From an uncultured bacterium (GTDB lineage Bacteria > Bacillota > Clostridia > Lachnospirales > Lachnospiraceae): a stretch of DNA of 64,000 nucleotides. Location: contig CANPIC010000001.1 in NCBI GenBank assembly GCA_947574055.1, positions 62,001 to 126,000 on the forward strand, in the 5' to 3' direction. The notes beneath the pieces are model-generated. The model saw only the letters and a program-made list of their open reading frames with translations, searched no databases and was not told the origin of the DNA. Shown piece by piece: positions 9,023-17,957 of this stretch. Position 1 is the stretch's first letter, and each line of letters starts with the position of its first letter. Both the position numbers and the translations under genes were made by a program.

Positions 9023-10557
9023 CAAAAGTGAAGACAATTCTTGTATTAAATATGGGAATGAAAAGTATCAGAAGTATCATATTTGATGAATCCGGCAATA
9101 AACTGGCATCTTGTTCCATGCCGATTGAAACATCACTGACCGGCGAGATGGTTACACAGCTTCCGGCAGAATGGTGGGAGAAGGCCTGCAAGGTTATCAG
9201 GGAATGCCTGCTTGATGTGGATAATATCCCTATTGATTATCTTACTGTGACCTCTTCTTCCTCATGCCTTGTATGTGTTGACAGATACGGGGAAGCGCTT
9301 ATGCCCTGTATGATGGTTTCGGACAGAAGAGCAGGTGCCGAAAGCGACTTTATAAGTAAGACAGCCAGGTATCCGGAAACGGCAAAAGCGGCTGAATTGG
9401 GAATGGATTTATCGCTGATGCTTCCGAAGGCATTATGGATCAGAAACCATCAGAAGGATATTTTTGGGAAGATATATAAGTTTCTGTCTCCCAATGATTA
9501 TCTGATTGCAAGATTTACGGGGAGATATGTAACTGATTATATGAATGCCCATAAGTGGCATTATGATATAAAGAATCGCAGATACCCTTTGGAATTGTTA
9601 AAAGAAATAGGAATTTCTGAGAATCTATTGCCAGAAGTAATTTCACCTGGAACCAGTGTGGGGAATGTTTCGAAGCAGGCTTATGGGGAAACGGGGCTTT
9701 CGGAAAAAACAAAAGTGATTGTTACCACATATGATGCGATTTGTTCTTTTATCGGAAGCGGAGTTGCGGAGGAAGGCGAGGCCAGTGATGTTTCAGGCAC
9801 AGTTACGGTTTTTCGAGCAGTATCCAAAGATATGGTACAAATTACAAATAAGATTCAGCAGATTCCATACTATGAAGGGGATATTAATATAGTAGGCGGT
9901 TCCAACAATCTGGGAGGCGGGTTAATTGAATGGGTAAAACAGTGTTATTACCAGAGTGAGAATCTGCCATATGAATTGATGGAGAAAGATGCCGGAGAGG
10001 CTTCGCTGGGAGCCGGAGGAGTTATCTTTCTGCCCTATTTGTTAGGTGAGCGTGCACCGATCTGGGACTGTAATGCAAGAGGCGTATTTTTCGGACTGGA
10101 ACGGATGCATACGAGAAAGGAAATGACCCGGGCCGTATTTGAGAGTACAGGGTTCATAGATCTGGATATGATTGCCGCCATTGAAGAGACAGGGTTACAT
10201 GTAAATTCGATTCGTTTATCTGGCGGGCTTGCCAGATTAAATTTGATTTCACAGATTAAAGCGGACATTACCGGGCGTGAGTTGCATGTATTGTCTGAGT
10301 TTGAGACAACGGCGACAGGGGCCGCTATGATGGCTCTGTATGGACAGGGGAGATTCGGTTCACTCAAGGAAGCTGCAGAACAGTTTGTACAGATCAGGAT
10401 GGTGATAAAACCAGACAGACGCAACCATGTAAAATATCAAAAGCTATATCAGCTGTATAAAATGACATATCATACACTAAAGCCATTGTACTCAAAAAGA
10501 ATGGAATTAGTCGAAACGCTTTATCATAAAAAGCGAACCAAAATAGAGAATCTGTAA
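9019..10557 (+). CDS. FGGY-family carbohydrate kinase
   Basis: A 512-residue sugar or polyol kinase of the xylulokinase/glycerokinase family. The C-terminal nucleotide-binding part is clear: GGLARLNLISQIKADITG matches the family's GGGARSxxWxQixADxxG block, and VSGTVTVF fits the first phosphate loop of domain II. The N-terminal loop is unusual: it reads LNMGMKSIRSIIFD where most members have DxGTxxxR, so the first acidic residue is replaced by Asn and the Gly-Thr pair by Gly-Met. The substrate may therefore be atypical. It starts within the stop of the aldolase (ATGA overlap) and is followed 13 bases later by an alcohol dehydrogenase, which makes a pathway of aldol cleavage or formation, phosphorylation and reduction. 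Confidence 0.85.
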   Translation: MTKVKTILVLNMGMKSIRSIIFDESGNKLASCSMPIETSLTGEMVTQLPAEWWEKACKVIRECLLDVDNIPIDYLTVTSSSSCLVCVDRYGEALMPCMMVSDRRAGAESDFISKTARYPETAKAAELGMDLSLMLPKALWIRNHQKDIFGKIYKFLSPNDYLIARFTGRYVTDYMNAHKWHYDIKNRRYPLELLKEIGISENLLPEVISPGTSVGNVSKQAYGETGLSEKTKVIVTTYDAICSFIGSGVAEEGEASDVSGTVTVFRAVSKDMVQITNKIQQIPYYEGDINIVGGSNNLGGGLIEWVKQCYYQSENLPYELMEKDAGEASLGAGGVIFLPYLLGERAPIWDCNARGVFFGLERMHTRKEMTRAVFESTGFIDLDMIAAIEETGLHVNSIRLSGGLARLNLISQIKADITGRELHVLSEFETTATGAAMMALYGQGRFGSLKEAAEQFVQIRMVIKPDRRNHVKYQKLYQLYKMTYHTLKPLYSKRMELVETLYHKKRTKIENL

Positions 10558-10570
10558 TGGAAGGATAAAT

Positions 10571-11713
10571 ATGCAACCATACCAACTCAACATTCCCACA
10601 AAGGCATATTTTGGGAGAAATATTTTAAAAGAAGCATTAAAAGATCTGGAAAGCATGCTGCGGGGGAACGTACTTGTTGTCACAACGGGCAGATCGCTAA
10701 TCCGTATGGGATATACGGATATGTTGATAAAAATGTTGGAGCAGAGTGTTTTTACAGAAAAACTCTTTATGTTCGACCAGATCAGTGCAAATCCGAAACT
10801 TTCGGAAGTGCGGAAGGGAATTCAATTTGGAAAGCAGAAAAATATAAATGTAGTGGTCGGATTTGGCGGCGGCAGTGCTATGGATGCGGCAAAGGCGATT
10901 GCTGTCGGGATAGGTGCCAATGAGGAGATAGAAGAATTTTATGTTCATGGTAAAGAACCGGGAGAAGAAACGCTGCCGGTACTTGCCATACCGACGACGG
11001 CAGGGACTGGCAGTGAATTTAGCAAGGCGGCTATCATTACGGATGAGATCAGAAAGAAAAAGAGCGGGATCAGGGGCAAGGCTTTATATCCTGCGGCAGC
11101 GGTTGTGGATTCCATGTTTACGGAGTCGGTTCCTGATCGGATTACAATGGAAACAGGCTTTGATGTGCTTGCACATGCGATAGAGAGCTATGTCTCCAAA
11201 GCAGCGTCTCCCTATACACAGATGCAGTCGGAGTATGCCATTCATATTGTAGGAAAATACCTGCCATTACTGAAGAAGGACTTGCAGAATCGGGAAGCAC
11301 GAGAGAATATGAGTTTTGCCAGTATGATCATGGGAATCAATCTTGGCAATGCAAGTACGGCACTGCCTCACAGATTACAATATCCACTTGGGGCACATAC
11401 AGATACGAGTCATGGCGCAGGCCTTGCTGCTCTGTTTACCGCATGGGCGGGATATGAATGGGTATATTCACAGGAAAGAATGGAAAGAGCAGTCCAGCTG
11501 TTGACAGGAGAAGACAGAACTGGAAAAGAGAGGATAACAGAAGGTATACGCACGTTTATAAAAATGTGTGGGCTGCCTTCTACCCTCCGCGAACTTGGAG
11601 TGTGCGAATCGGAATTAGAAACTTTTGCTTTTGAGGTAAGCGGGAATCTTGAGAATGATCTTGCTTCACAGGAAGAAAATGTGATTTTAAAGATATACCA
11701 GGAGGCATTATAG
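10571..11713 (+). CDS. Iron-containing alcohol dehydrogenase
   Basis: A 380-residue group III alcohol dehydrogenase. GFGGGSAMDAAKAIA is the NAD(P)-binding Gly-rich loop and TAGTGSEFSK the following conserved block. The metal ligands are seen as GFDVLAHAIE (Asp and His) and LPHRLQYPLGAHTDTSHG (two further His). It probably reduces an aldehyde or ketone to an alcohol. Good ribosome site (GGAAGG, 10559-10564). Iron-ADHs of this kind are also found beside LicC-like nucleotidyltransferases in aminoalkylphosphonate loci, but no PEP mutase is visible here, so a polyol-phosphate route is more likely. Confidence 0.9.
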   Translation: MQPYQLNIPTKAYFGRNILKEALKDLESMLRGNVLVVTTGRSLIRMGYTDMLIKMLEQSVFTEKLFMFDQISANPKLSEVRKGIQFGKQKNINVVVGFGGGSAMDAAKAIAVGIGANEEIEEFYVHGKEPGEETLPVLAIPTTAGTGSEFSKAAIITDEIRKKKSGIRGKALYPAAAVVDSMFTESVPDRITMETGFDVLAHAIESYVSKAASPYTQMQSEYAIHIVGKYLPLLKKDLQNREARENMSFASMIMGINLGNASTALPHRLQYPLGAHTDTSHGAGLAALFTAWAGYEWVYSQERMERAVQLLTGEDRTGKERITEGIRTFIKMCGLPSTLRELGVCESELETFAFEVSGNLENDLASQEENVILKIYQEAL

Positions 11714-11724
11714 GAGGAAATGAT

Positions 11725-12450
11725 ATGCAGGCAATTATTATGGCTGCAGGCAAGGGGAGTCGTCTGGGAGAGTTGACCGGTGGGGCGCCTAAGTCTTTTG
11801 CGGAGATTAAAGGAAAAAAACTGATTGAGTATAATCTGCAGATGCTGCGACATTTTGGAGTGGAGGAAATTATCATTGTAACGGGGTATCGGTGTGAGGC
11901 GTTTGAAGAATTGACAAAGCATATGGGAGATATACGCCTGGTTTATAATCCATTCTATGAAATGGTCAATGTACTTGGCTCTTTTTATATGGGGATGTGG
12001 GCGTTGCGGGATGATTTTATCTATTTGCATGCAGATACTCTATGTGAACCAGCTATTTTTGAAAAATTGTTAAAAACAAAAGCTGATATAGTTCTTCCAG
12101 TAGATTATAAAATATGCGATGAGGAGGCCATGAAAGTGAGGAGTGAACATGGCCGTATTGTAGAAATTACAAAGCAGATGTCCACGGAAGCGGCGGAAGG
12201 AGAGTTTATTGGCATTGCTGCTTTTGGAAAAGAGACAATACCAGCTCTACAGAGAAAGACGAAACAACTTCTGAAGGAAAAAGAATTTACAGCATATTTT
12301 GAAAGTGCGATACAAAGGCTGATTGATGAGGAAGATTTTGATATCAAAACAGTTTCTACAGATAGGGCATTTTGGGCGGAGATCGATTTTATGGAAGATT
12401 ATGAAGCTGCCGTGGCTAATATTCCGGATAGTTTGATTGATTTGGATTGA
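11725..12450 (+). CDS. LicC-like nucleotidyltransferase (phosphocholine cytidylyltransferase family)
   Basis: A 241-residue NTP-transferase. The N-terminal signature IIMAAGKGSRLG is the nucleotide-binding loop, followed by PKSFAEIKGK with the usual lysine. YLHADTL is in the metal-binding Asp position, and the C-terminal WAEIDFMEDYEAA is typical of the LicC group, which activates phosphocholine or similar small phospho-alcohols with CTP. A near-perfect ribosome site (AGGAGG) precedes ATG 11725. The gene lies between a dehydrogenase and a TagF-like transferase, so the product is probably a CDP-activated polyol or amino-alcohol used by the next enzyme. The identity of the activated alcohol cannot be read from the sequence. 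Confidence 0.83.
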   Translation: MQAIIMAAGKGSRLGELTGGAPKSFAEIKGKKLIEYNLQMLRHFGVEEIIIVTGYRCEAFEELTKHMGDIRLVYNPFYEMVNVLGSFYMGMWALRDDFIYLHADTLCEPAIFEKLLKTKADIVLPVDYKICDEEAMKVRSEHGRIVEITKQMSTEAAEGEFIGIAAFGKETIPALQRKTKQLLKEKEFTAYFESAIQRLIDEEDFDIKTVSTDRAFWAEIDFMEDYEAAVANIPDSLIDLD

Positions 12451-12465
12451 CAAAGGGAAAACAGT

Positions 12466-13704
12466 ATGGGCTACAATGAAAAAAGCGACCTGTCAGAAAC
12501 GCTTTATATAGCGAGAAGAAAAGTAAAAGCATTGTTGCATGGTTTTGCTTATTATATATGTAGAATCTTTCCCATAGATCACCAGAAAATTGTGATGTGG
12601 ACATTTGAAGGCGGCGGTGGGTATGGATGCAGTCCTAAATATGTGGCGGAAGAAATATTAAAGAGAAACCGCGAAGGCAAAACATATTATAAGATTGTCT
12701 GGCTGCTTAATGATATGAAGAAGGAGTTTCCTTCGGAAGTAGTAAAAGTAAAAGATACATTGTGGAACAGGGCATATCATCTGACTACTGCAGGAACATG
12801 GGTCAGTAATACGAGAACTTTTTACGGAGCAAAAAAGAGAAAGAAACAATATTACATTCAGACATGGCATGCAACCATCTGCATCAAACCAATCGGAAAA
12901 TATCGTGGCAGATTGTTCCCTAAAATGGCATACTTGGTAAGTGCTTATGATTCAAAGTTGATTGATTATGTTTTGTCAGGCTCAACGTGGTGTGATCATA
13001 TGTATCGCGACGGCTTGATTTATGACGGCGAGATTATTAAGACAGGAACACCAAGATGTGATGTGCTACTCAACCAGAGACAGACGAAAAGAAAGCAGTT
13101 CCGTCAGGAATATCAGATACCCGAGCAGGCCAAAATTATGATATATGCCCCCACCTTTCGAGGTGGAAGCCAGAGTAAAAGTCGAAGTGTAAATACAGAA
13201 GAAGCGACTGTAGATTTTAAACGGCTGATCAAAGCACTGGAACAAAGATTTGGCAGCGTCTGGTATATTTTTCTGCGCCTGCATCCGCAGCTGGCAGCCA
13301 AAATGGAAGGGCTAAAAATAAGCGGAGTTTCAGATCGGCTCATTGACGTAAGCCAACGTCCGGATATGAATGAGATTATTGCAGCATCCGATGCATTTCT
13401 GACGGATTATTCCAGTGCTGTTTTTGAAAGTGCCATGATCGGTCAACCGGGTTTTATTTACGCAGATGATCTGGAGGATTATGTTGCCGACAGAGGAGAT
13501 TTGTTTTTTGACATGCATCAGCTTCCCTTTCCGGTGGCACTTGATAATGATAAATTGATGGAAAATATTTTACATTTTAATGAGAATCTCTATCGGCAAA
13601 AAGTGGACGCCTTTATAGAAAAAACAGGGATCTTTGAAGATGGTAAGGCCAGTGAGCGAGTGGTGGATTTGATAGAAAGTTTAGGAAAGACGGGGAAGAA
13701 TTGA
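12466..13704 (+). CDS. CDP-glycerol glycerophosphotransferase family protein (TagF/TarB-like)
   Basis: A 412-residue wall-polymer transferase. The C-terminal catalytic half shows IYAPTFRGG, RLHPQLA and FLTDYSSAVFESAM; the last is the conserved TDYSS block of CDP-glycerol:poly(glycerophosphate) transferases. These enzymes work on the inner face of the membrane and add polyol-phosphate units from a CDP-polyol to a lipid-linked glycan. Amphipathic basic stretches are present, but there are no true membrane helices. Coming straight after a nucleotidyltransferase, it is the likely consumer of that enzyme's CDP-product. One copy only, so it could be a primase or a single-unit transferase rather than a long-chain polymerase. 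Confidence 0.87.
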   Translation: MGYNEKSDLSETLYIARRKVKALLHGFAYYICRIFPIDHQKIVMWTFEGGGGYGCSPKYVAEEILKRNREGKTYYKIVWLLNDMKKEFPSEVVKVKDTLWNRAYHLTTAGTWVSNTRTFYGAKKRKKQYYIQTWHATICIKPIGKYRGRLFPKMAYLVSAYDSKLIDYVLSGSTWCDHMYRDGLIYDGEIIKTGTPRCDVLLNQRQTKRKQFRQEYQIPEQAKIMIYAPTFRGGSQSKSRSVNTEEATVDFKRLIKALEQRFGSVWYIFLRLHPQLAAKMEGLKISGVSDRLIDVSQRPDMNEIIAASDAFLTDYSSAVFESAMIGQPGFIYADDLEDYVADRGDLFFDMHQLPFPVALDNDKLMENILHFNENLYRQKVDAFIEKTGIFEDGKASERVVDLIESLGKTGKN

Positions 13705-13706
13705 AC

Positions 13707-14891
13707 ATGAAAAAAGTTCTACACTTTACGATTGCCAATACAGGTGGTGGAATAACAAAATTTGTTTTACGATTATGGAAATATATAGACAGAGAGAGAT
13801 TCCATTTTGATTTTGTGACAATGAGTAAACAACTGGATTTTGCAGAGGAATTGGAGGAGGAAGGTTGTAAAATCTATTATTTATCTACTTATGCGGAGGA
13901 TGATATAGAGCAATTCACGAAAGAAGTAGAAGAAATTTTAGATAATGGATATGATATTGTTCATCTGCATACATCTTGGTGGAGAGGTTTTGTTTTAGAA
14001 GAGATTGCAAAAAGAAAGAGAGTCAAGAAAATCATTGTTCATTGTCATAATACAGATGTGCATATAAAGGAAAATCAGTCGAGAGAGGAAGCAAGACAAC
14101 TGCATCTTCAGCAGCGTGAATTGCTAACAGAGGATATGGCGACAGACTTTATTGCATGTTCTGAAGATGCGGCAGAATGGTTGTATGCTGACAGGATATC
14201 AAAAGATAAAATACAAATTATACCGTATGCCATCGAAGTTGACGATTATAAATTTAATCAAAAGACCAGGACAAGATATCGTAAAATGCTTAATTTGCAA
14301 GCAGAAGATTATGCGATAGGTCATGTGGGGAGATTTGCATACCAAAAAAATCACGATTTTCTAATAGATGTCTTTGAAAATGTCTGTAAGTATAATGAAC
14401 GAGCGAAGCTGCTATTGATCGGCGTTGGAGAATTAGAAAAGGAGATAAAAAACAAGGTATTTCTAAAAGGTTTAGAGAATAGGGTACTGTTTCTTGGAAA
14501 AAGAGATGATGTTGCGCCGTTCATGCAGGCAATGGATATCTTTGTTTTTCCATCAAAATTTGAGGGATTTGGAATCGTATTGATTGAGGCTCAGGCGGCA
14601 GGACTGAAATGTATTGTTAGTAATGAAGTGCCTCAAATTGCGAGAATTACGGACAACATTGATTATTTGTCGTTTGAAATGGATTTATGGACTGATCGAG
14701 TACTAGAGTATAGCAGAGGGTATGCGAGGAAAGATATGTCTATCATCTTAGAAAATAAAGGATACGGAATGAAAGCATTAACGAGTAAGTTTGAGAAAAT
14801 ATACGAGAATTTGCCAGTGAATAAAGTGAATGTGGGGGGGGTAATACTCCAGAAATATAATTCCGTTATGCGGATTGGAGCATGCGCATGA
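13707..14891 (+). CDS. GT4 glycosyltransferase with poly-G tract near its 3' end
   Basis: A 394-residue GT-B enzyme of family 4. ANTGGGITKFVLRL is the N-terminal glycine loop, GHVGRFAYQKNH opens the donor domain and EGFGIVLIEAQAAG is the EX7E donor-binding motif. ATG 13707 has a GGGGAAGAA ribosome site; the TTG two codons earlier overlaps the previous stop and is less likely. A G8 run (14834-14841) lies 50 bases before the stop, after all catalytic motifs. With G8 the protein runs to 14891 and overlaps the next gene's start. With G7 it would stop immediately after the tract, and with G9 some seven codons later. Tract length would thus alter the tail and the coupling to the next gene rather than the enzyme core. 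Confidence 0.85.
   Translation: MKKVLHFTIANTGGGITKFVLRLWKYIDRERFHFDFVTMSKQLDFAEELEEEGCKIYYLSTYAEDDIEQFTKEVEEILDNGYDIVHLHTSWWRGFVLEEIAKRKRVKKIIVHCHNTDVHIKENQSREEARQLHLQQRELLTEDMATDFIACSEDAAEWLYADRISKDKIQIIPYAIEVDDYKFNQKTRTRYRKMLNLQAEDYAIGHVGRFAYQKNHDFLIDVFENVCKYNERAKLLLIGVGELEKEIKNKVFLKGLENRVLFLGKRDDVAPFMQAMDIFVFPSKFEGFGIVLIEAQAAGLKCIVSNEVPQIARITDNIDYLSFEMDLWTDRVLEYSRGYARKDMSIILENKGYGMKALTSKFEKIYENLPVNKVNVGGVILQKYNSVMRIGACA
14834..14841 (+). repeat. Poly-G tract, 8 bases (candidate contingency site)
   Basis: Eight consecutive G inside an AT-rich coding sequence, 50 bases before the stop of the GT4 gene. G8 keeps the long frame. One G fewer gives an immediate TAA, and one more gives a TAA seven codons on. 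Confidence 0.75.
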
Positions 14892-15874
14892 AAAAAGAAA
14901 AGAACTCCAGTCCACTAATATCTGTTATAGTGCCAGTATATAATACTGCACCATATTTAAAAAGATGTATAAACAGTATTTTAAATCAAACATATAAAGA
15001 ATTAGAGATTATTTGTGTTGATGATGGTTCTGTAGACCAAAGTCCTAAGATTTTAGATGAGTTTGCAGATCTAGATGATAGAATAAAGGTTTATCATGTA
15101 GAAAATCAAGGGGTATCATCAGCGAGAAATAAAGCATTGATGGCAGCGACAGGTTCTTATATAGGATTTGTAGATTCGGACGATTACTTGTCGGTGGATT
15201 ATTATGAAGAGTTAGTAAACGTAATTGTGCATGGAGATGTAGATATAGCCACATGCGGATATTATTTTGATAATAGCGGAAAAATTACCATAGCAAAAAA
15301 TAAAGAAAAAGTGCCAACTGAGCCGATGAAGACAACATCATTTTTCGCATATATGTATGAAAGGGATACTTATAAAGGCGTTGGCTCGTATTTATGGACT
15401 AGATTAATAAAACGCGAGTTAATTAAAAAAAGCGATGGAACTTTAGAGACATTTTTCAAAAAAGAGTATGGTGGTATTGATGATATCGTTTTTGTTGCCG
15501 AAGTTAGTTTGAAGAGTAACAATATACAATATATTGACAAACCGCTATATTATTATTTTCAAAGAGAAGGGTCAATTGTTCATGATGATTATATGCAATT
15601 GAATACACTGTGCTGGGTTAAGGCCTATGAAGAAATTCTTGACAGATATCAAGAATATGGCGTAAATGATAGTGTGTTGGATATCATTAAGAGAATGTAT
15701 GTATATCGCTGTGGAAAATTATTAGAAAAAGCAATTGAAATCAAAGATATTGAAAAAATAAATATTTTAAAAGATAAAATAAAAAAAGAATTTTTGGTGT
15801 ATGTGAGAACAAATCTAGAACATTTGGAACGGGTTCAATGGATTATAGAGTTAATACTTTATAGTATGGATTAG
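14888..15874 (+). CDS. GT2 glycosyltransferase (GT-A)
   Basis: A 328-residue family 2 glycosyltransferase. SVIVPVYNTAPYLKRC, IICVDDGSVDQS, NQGVSSARN and GFVDSDDYLS are the successive donor-binding and DxD motifs. Unlike most GT2 genes further down the cluster it has no C-terminal Rossmann-like module; the last 100 residues are helical and charged. ATG 14888 is chosen over ATG 14882 because GGAG at 14877-14880 is then at a proper distance. It overlaps the GT4 stop by four bases, so its translation probably depends on ribosomes finishing the GT4 frame, which in turn depends on the G8 tract. The nucleotide sugar and acceptor cannot be inferred. Confidence 0.88.
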   Translation: MKKEKNSSPLISVIVPVYNTAPYLKRCINSILNQTYKELEIICVDDGSVDQSPKILDEFADLDDRIKVYHVENQGVSSARNKALMAATGSYIGFVDSDDYLSVDYYEELVNVIVHGDVDIATCGYYFDNSGKITIAKNKEKVPTEPMKTTSFFAYMYERDTYKGVGSYLWTRLIKRELIKKSDGTLETFFKKEYGGIDDIVFVAEVSLKSNNIQYIDKPLYYYFQREGSIVHDDYMQLNTLCWVKAYEEILDRYQEYGVNDSVLDIIKRMYVYRCGKLLEKAIEIKDIEKINILKDKIKKEFLVYVRTNLEHLERVQWIIELILYSMD

Positions 15875-15882
15875 GAGGAAAA

Positions 15883-17694
15883 ATGAGATCACCAGAGGAT
15901 ATGAAAATTATTGAAATAGATATTACTAATGCATGTGTGCATAATTGTTCGAATTGTACGAGAATGTGCGGACATCATGTAAAGCCTTTTTTTATGTCAT
16001 GGGATACATTTAAAAGAGCCGTGGATTCATTGGACGGCTTTGAAGGAGGAGTTGGAATGATGGGCGGGGAACCAACTTTGCATCCAGAGTTCGAAAGATT
16101 TGCTGAATATTTGAACTCAAAATATGAACAGCCTAAGGAAAACAATTACTTTATAAGTCCAACAGCCCATTTTATGCGTGATAGAAAGCTGGAAGAGCGA
16201 AACTTGACATACACATATAAAGAAAAAAATGGATTGGGTCAAAGAGTAAAAGGACCAGTATTATTTTCATCATTGGCTTCCAATTATCATAAATATTATG
16301 AAATAATTCAGGATGTGTTCCGTTTTCAGGGCATAAATGATCACATAACTCCTTGTTTTCATCAACCAATCATGGTGAATAGGACGGATATGGGGATTTC
16401 AGATGAAGAATGGGTAGCATTGAGAGATCATTGCTGGGTACAAAATACATGGAGTGCAAGTATTACACCAAAGGGCTGTTTTTTTTGTGAAGTAGCAGGG
16501 GCGTTAGATATGCTTTTTGATGGGCCGGGAGGATGGCCAATTGAAAAGAACTGGTGGAAAAGAAAACCCGAAGATTTCAAAGATCAATTACATTGGTGTG
16601 AATTGTGCGGTATTGCTTTAAATACGAGGTCAAGAAATGCAAATGAAGAGATAGATGATGTTTCAGTTTCATTATTTAAAAAATTGGAAGGAATAAAGAG
16701 TCCTAAGCTCAGAAAAGGCCAAGTGCATGTGTATGAAAAAGATGAACTGCCAACGGATAGTTCATTAAACCGAAAATCAGATTATCATGATAATAATATG
16801 AATCGACTGAGTAATTGTAATCAAACAATTTATTCTGAATATCACCCTATAATTTTTATAAGTGACGAGAGTGATACAGAGATAGATGTAAAGAACGTAA
16901 TTAATAATAATGTTTCTCAAACAAAAAAGTTGATTCTTTTTGTAGCGAAAAAGTTGATTCCATTGATAGAAAAATATATAAATGAATCAAATTATGATAC
17001 ACAGATTATAGTTCGAGAACTGGAAGATAATTATGGACAAAATTTGAATACAGCTCACAAAATTACTGGTGATTTATCAAATAATATTATATTGACTTCA
17101 GGTGTTAAACTTGATCACACATTTTGGGATTATTTAAAACAATACGCAATTAACCCAGGAACATACCATTATTTATATAGTGATACTGAGGGAATGGATT
17201 GTAAGTTTGTACATTTTATTAATTCAGGAAAAAAAGAAAGTTTTGTCTTGTATAATCCTTATGCAAAGGCGTTAAGAAGAGGTGGATTCGATAGGATTGC
17301 ACAATGTCGAAACTTAATAGAATTTTCTGATTTTTGGGATGATTCAAAAAAAGTAATTTTTAATAATGAATTATTACAGGGGCAAACTTTGGTTAATTCT
17401 ATTGAATATGAATCTAATTGCAGATATGTAATATTTGGAACAGGCACATATGGCAAGAAAGCTTTCGAAGAAATAATGAAGATAGGTTCAGAAGTGTCAT
17501 TTTATTGTGATTCTTCCTTGGATAAACAAAATAAAATTTTAAATGGTATTAGGATTTATGCTCCAACACACTTGTCAGAGGCAAGAGATACATTTGACAA
17601 GGTTGTGATTGCAGCGCTTGCTTATAATGATATTAGAGAAGCAATTATTAATAATGGGCTAACAGATGATGATATCGTTGCTCCGATTTTTTAA
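15883..17694 (+). CDS. Radical SAM protein with C-terminal Rossmann-like adaptor module
   Basis: A 603-residue protein. Cys18, Cys22 and Cys25 (CVHNCSNC, CX3CX2C) fit a radical SAM [4Fe-4S] site, followed by GMMGGEPTLHPEF, the GGEP motif. More Cys pairs near 198/201 and 239/242 (GCFFCE, WCELCG) could hold an auxiliary cluster, as in SPASM/twitch proteins. Residues about 300-500 are unrecognised. Residues about 513-603 form the recurrent module of this locus: YVIFGTGTYGKKAF, then a lone Asp in FYCDSS, then VVIAALAYND. It lies among glycosyltransferases with a proper GGAGG ribosome site, so it probably modifies a sugar or its carrier by radical chemistry (epimerisation, dehydration or similar). 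The reaction is unknown. Confidence 0.82.
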   Translation: MRSPEDMKIIEIDITNACVHNCSNCTRMCGHHVKPFFMSWDTFKRAVDSLDGFEGGVGMMGGEPTLHPEFERFAEYLNSKYEQPKENNYFISPTAHFMRDRKLEERNLTYTYKEKNGLGQRVKGPVLFSSLASNYHKYYEIIQDVFRFQGINDHITPCFHQPIMVNRTDMGISDEEWVALRDHCWVQNTWSASITPKGCFFCEVAGALDMLFDGPGGWPIEKNWWKRKPEDFKDQLHWCELCGIALNTRSRNANEEIDDVSVSLFKKLEGIKSPKLRKGQVHVYEKDELPTDSSLNRKSDYHDNNMNRLSNCNQTIYSEYHPIIFISDESDTEIDVKNVINNNVSQTKKLILFVAKKLIPLIEKYINESNYDTQIIVRELEDNYGQNLNTAHKITGDLSNNIILTSGVKLDHTFWDYLKQYAINPGTYHYLYSDTEGMDCKFVHFINSGKKESFVLYNPYAKALRRGGFDRIAQCRNLIEFSDFWDDSKKVIFNNELLQGQTLVNSIEYESNCRYVIFGTGTYGKKAFEEIMKIGSEVSFYCDSSLDKQNKILNGIRIYAPTHLSEARDTFDKVVIAALAYNDIREAIINNGLTDDDIVAPIF

Positions 17695-17957
17695 TATGGT
17701 TGTTGATTGTTAGCTTAAAAAAGATGCAAGATTTACGATCGCGGAACTGTATCCAGTTTTTAGTGAATAATAATGGGATATAGTACTAGATTTAAAAAAA
17801 GAATTTTGCTAATTATATAAAGTATGGTAACAAGTATTGGTGAAGAAAGTAGGTAGATTGCATAAGTATGGCAGCTAATTCCAGGTTCGGTTATAAGTTT
17901 GTTTGAAATGAATTTAATAAATACTGATATTATCACTTGATGGAGTATAAATGTGAA

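Noticed and set aside
8198-12450. Phosphonate biosynthesis operon
   Set aside because: An Fe-ADH beside a LicC-like gene suggested it, but no PEP mutase, decarboxylase or transaminase is present; aldolase and FGGY kinase fit a polyol route better.
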